Origin: CAKZNE01 sp040222435
GTDB lineage: Bacteria; Bacteroidota; Bacteroidia; Flavobacteriales; Schleiferiaceae
Assembly: GCA_965212245.1 (NCBI GenBank)
Contig: OZ243107.1
Span: forward strand, 2,232,001-2,296,000
Direction of reading: 5' to 3'
Length of the DNA: 64,000 nucleotides
Under the pieces are notes generated by a model. That model was not told the origin of the DNA and ran no database searches. It was given only the letters and a program-made list of their open reading frames with translations. Numbering within the stretch: the first letter of the stretch is position 1; each line of letters begins with the position of its first letter. The translations under genes and the position numbers were made by a program. Shown here piece by piece: positions 62,128 through 64,000 of this stretch.

Positions 62128-63060
62128 ATGGAAGAAGGATTGTACGTGCGTATTACCACCCCCAAGGGTGAGATACTGGCACAATTGGAATACGAAAAAA
62201 CCCCGCTTACGGTGGCCAATTTTGTTGGCTTGGCGGAAGGGACTATTGATAATGATGCCCAATCTGAAGGAAAGCCTTATTACGATGGTCTTAAATTTCA
62301 TCGGGTGATCAATGACTTTATGGTACAAGGTGGTGATCCTAACGGAACGGGAACCGGTGGTCCCGGATATCAGTTCCCGGATGAGTTTCACCCGGCTTTA
62401 AAACATTCCAGGCCAGGAGTGCTTTCCATGGCTAATGCCGGCCCCGGAACCAATGGTAGCCAGTTCTTTATAACACATGTGCCCACACCATGGCTGGATG
62501 GAAAACACACGGTTTTTGGTAAAGTTATTACCGGTCAGGATGTAGTGGATAGTATTGCCCAGGGTGATATTATGGAAACGGTTGAAATAGTTAGGGTAGG
62601 AAATGATGCGGAAAATTTCAAGGCCCGTGAGGTGTTTAATGAAAAGATGGAAAACCTGAATAAGGAAATCCAACGTAAGGATGAGGAAGCCCGTGACGAA
62701 TTGGAAACCCTCACCGTAGATTTTAAGTCTACTTCCAGCGGACTCAAATATAAAATCCTGAAAAAAGGGGACGGAAAGCAGGCGGTTAAAGGAAGTAAAG
62801 TAGCGGTACATTACCGCGGCTCTTTAGTTACCGGTCAGGTGTTTGATGATTCTTACCGAAGAAACCAGCCTATTACTTTTCAAATAGGAGTTGGACAGGT
62901 AATACCCGGGTGGGATGAAGGTATTAGCCTTCTTCAGGAAGGTGATGAAGCTCGTTTGGTCATTCCTCCGGATCTGGGTTATGGATCAGCCGGGGCGGGA
63001 GGGGTTATTCCTCCCGACAGTTGGTTAATATTTGATGTAACCCTGGTAAAAGTTGATTAG
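62128..63060 (+). CDS. cyclophilin-FKBP dual-family immunophilin, cytosolic
   Basis: The 310-residue paralogue of the preceding gene has the same order. The cyclophilin domain (about 1-165) has GLKFHRVINDFMVQGGDPNGTGTGGPGYQF and NGSQFFITHVPTPWLDGKHTVFG. A helical linker follows, then an FKBP domain (about 200-310) with VHYRGSLVTGQVFDDS and LVIPPDLGYGSAGAGGVIPPDSWLIFDV. It lacks a signal peptide, so it acts in the cytoplasm. The tandem copies probably arose by duplication. A terminator follows. Confidence 0.93.
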   Translation: MEEGLYVRITTPKGEILAQLEYEKTPLTVANFVGLAEGTIDNDAQSEGKPYYDGLKFHRVINDFMVQGGDPNGTGTGGPGYQFPDEFHPALKHSRPGVLSMANAGPGTNGSQFFITHVPTPWLDGKHTVFGKVITGQDVVDSIAQGDIMETVEIVRVGNDAENFKAREVFNEKMENLNKEIQRKDEEARDELETLTVDFKSTSSGLKYKILKKGDGKQAVKGSKVAVHYRGSLVTGQVFDDSYRRNQPITFQIGVGQVIPGWDEGISLLQEGDEARLVIPPDLGYGSAGAGGVIPPDSWLIFDVTLVKVD

Positions 63061-63086
63061 AGACACCTTGTTTTTATAGAAAAATG

Positions 63087-63111
63087 ATCCCTGCCTTGGC
63101 GGGGATTTTTT
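63087..63111 (+). terminator. intrinsic terminator
   Basis: An 8-9-bp stem (ATCCCTGCC / GGCGGGGAT, one G-U pair) followed by T6 lies 26 bp after the cytosolic immunophilin and before the convergent LytTR gene. Confidence 0.8.
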
Positions 63112-63113
63112 AT

Positions 63114-63842
63114 TTATAAGTAGGAAATGCGGTTGAGAAGGTTACTCTTGGAACCTTTGCTGATCGGTATGGCAATGTTATTGACCATTACTTCATTCTC
63201 CATAATGGAGTCAATACTGTTTAAATTCACCAGGTAACTTTTATGCACCCTGAAGAATTGTTCGGTGCCAAGTTTTTCACTAATGGACTTTAAAGTGTGC
63301 GGCAACAGGAATTTTTGTGTTTGCAGATAGACATAACAATAGTTGTCCCAGGCCTGGGCATATAAAATGTCAATGGTTTTAATTCGGTGGTAATTGTTGC
63401 CCAACTTAATAAAAAGTGATTCCGGATCTCCGCTTTCCATAGAGGCCAGGTTCTTACTTTCCTGCTTATAGCGATAGATGGCCAGCTGAATATTGGAAGT
63501 AAGCTCGCGATCATCAAAGGGTTTTACTATAAACCCGTAAGGATGAAGGTTCTTTACACGTTCCAGTGTTTTTTGATCGGTATAAGAAGTAAGAAAGATA
63601 AAGGGTACGTCAAACTGATCACGGATAATACCTGCCAGCATAAGCCCGTCAATTTCGCCATCAATACGTATGTCCAGCATTACCAGGCTGGGTGAACCGT
63701 TCCGAAGTATTTTAATAGCATCATTGGCATTATGCGCAATACCTGCTACTCCGTAACCGGCTTCTTTAAGTGTATCCGCAATGTCTTCAGCTATCAGAGG
63801 TTCATCCTCAACGATCAGTATTTCGTCCAGTTGTTCGCTCAT
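63114..63842 (-). CDS. LytTR-family response regulator
   Basis: The 242-residue regulator has a receiver domain (about 1-125) with acidic VEDEP, phospho-acceptor D57 in VMLDIRIDG, and KPFDD near 110. It is followed by a LytTR DNA-binding domain (about 145-242) with ILYAQAWDNYCYVYLQTQ and RVHKSYLVNL. No kinase is visible within the remaining 158 bp of the window upstream of its start. That stretch has stops in all three minus-strand frames and holds no gene I can support. Confidence 0.94.
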   Translation of the reverse strand: MSEQLDEILIVEDEPLIAEDIADTLKEAGYGVAGIAHNANDAIKILRNGSPSLVMLDIRIDGEIDGLMLAGIIRDQFDVPFIFLTSYTDQKTLERVKNLHPYGFIVKPFDDRELTSNIQLAIYRYKQESKNLASMESGDPESLFIKLGNNYHRIKTIDILYAQAWDNYCYVYLQTQKFLLPHTLKSISEKLGTEQFFRVHKSYLVNLNSIDSIMENEVMVNNIAIPISKGSKSNLLNRISYL

Positions 63843-64000
63843 GGAAGATGAGAAATGATGTGTTAAACCCGGAGGCTATTAAGTACAGTTTTCCTAATGC
63901 TGCTCAATTTAATCAATTTCCCTGCACTCCAAAGCTAAAACACGGATGTATGGAAATTTAATCAGGTTTATAAGTAGTTGCAGGCCTGGCTAGGCTGCTG

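Noticed and set aside
63843..64000. Possible histidine kinase end or small gene at the right edge
   Set aside because: All three minus-strand frames meet a stop and the plus frame there has no signature; too little sequence to support a call.
1..64000. CRISPR arrays, insertion sequences, prophage or integron structure
   Set aside because: I saw no regularly spaced direct repeats, no transposase or integrase motifs and no attachment-site duplications; all regions are accounted for by core genes.

Overview
The window is a chromosomal segment of a Bacteroidota bacterium, most likely of the order Flavobacteriales. The evidence is a C-terminal T9SS (type IX secretion) sorting domain, a GldI-like gliding-motility peptidyl-prolyl isomerase, the small Bacteroidota ribosome-operon protein DUF4295, a transketolase encoded as separate N- and C-terminal halves, bacillithiol deacetylase BshB1, TonB receptors with CarboxypepD_reg-like N-termini, lipoproteins with a CQKDE-type surface-export signal, and repeated TAnnTTTG -7 promoter elements. 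I cannot name a genus. The segment is dense core genome. I see no insertion sequence, prophage, integron, CRISPR array or restriction island, and no gene-free stretch longer than 300 bp.

Layout. 1-6.4 kb (minus): partial aconitase, AstE/AspA-like hydrolase, purB, an RlmI-type rRNA methyltransferase and an HsdR-N-like nuclease-fold protein. 6.5-13.6 kb: holA, a TonB receptor, a GT2 glycosyltransferase, a small T9SS cargo protein and a histidine kinase/response regulator pair. 13.6-23 kb: DUF2452, RNase H-fold and SRPBCC proteins, an M14 peptidase, a universal stress protein, uridine phosphorylase, then rny - 6S RNA candidate - zapA - ZapB-like coiled coil, and an M23 peptidase. 23-31 kb: envelope genes (TonB receptor, PBP1A, DUF4197 and two small lipoproteins). 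31-39.8 kb: cinA, rpmB-rpmG-DUF4295, mscS, ftsY-rimO, ribH, a TPR protein, recF-DUF721 and ndk. 40-44.5 kb: a surface lipoprotein, bshB1, a GT4 glycosyltransferase, tRNA-His and an ECF sigma/anti-sigma/Spy-like module. 44.6-51.5 kb: transketolase halves flanking a VWA protein, rpsF-rpsR-rplI, a membrane coiled-coil protein, a shortened DUF3052 protein and a MacB-type permease. 51.6-64 kb: a phosphatase-TPR-sulfotransferase fusion, a cytochrome c/YceI/DUF5777 operon, an MFS transporter, NrnA, three consecutive prolyl isomerases and a LytTR regulator.

How the genes work together. Housekeeping modules dominate: ribosome parts and modification, replication and repair, SRP-dependent targeting, division, RNA decay and central carbon metabolism. 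They are interleaved with envelope functions: outer-membrane receptors, lipoproteins, murein synthesis and hydrolysis, and periplasmic folding. Signalling genes (HisKA/OmpR pair, ECF module, LytTR regulator) are scattered between them.

The most notable items are a 6S-like RNA carrying repeated complementary AAACUC/GAGUUU blocks that allow two exclusive folds; a three-domain phosphohydrolase-TPR-sulfotransferase protein; a DUF3052 protein that looks internally deleted; a terminator-like hairpin inside the signal-peptide codons of the DUF5777 gene; tandem cyclophilin-FKBP fusions; and several start codons only 4-9 nt downstream of a -7 element, suggesting leaderless mRNAs. None of these was tested by database search or folding software; all are readings of the sequence plus recalled family knowledge.
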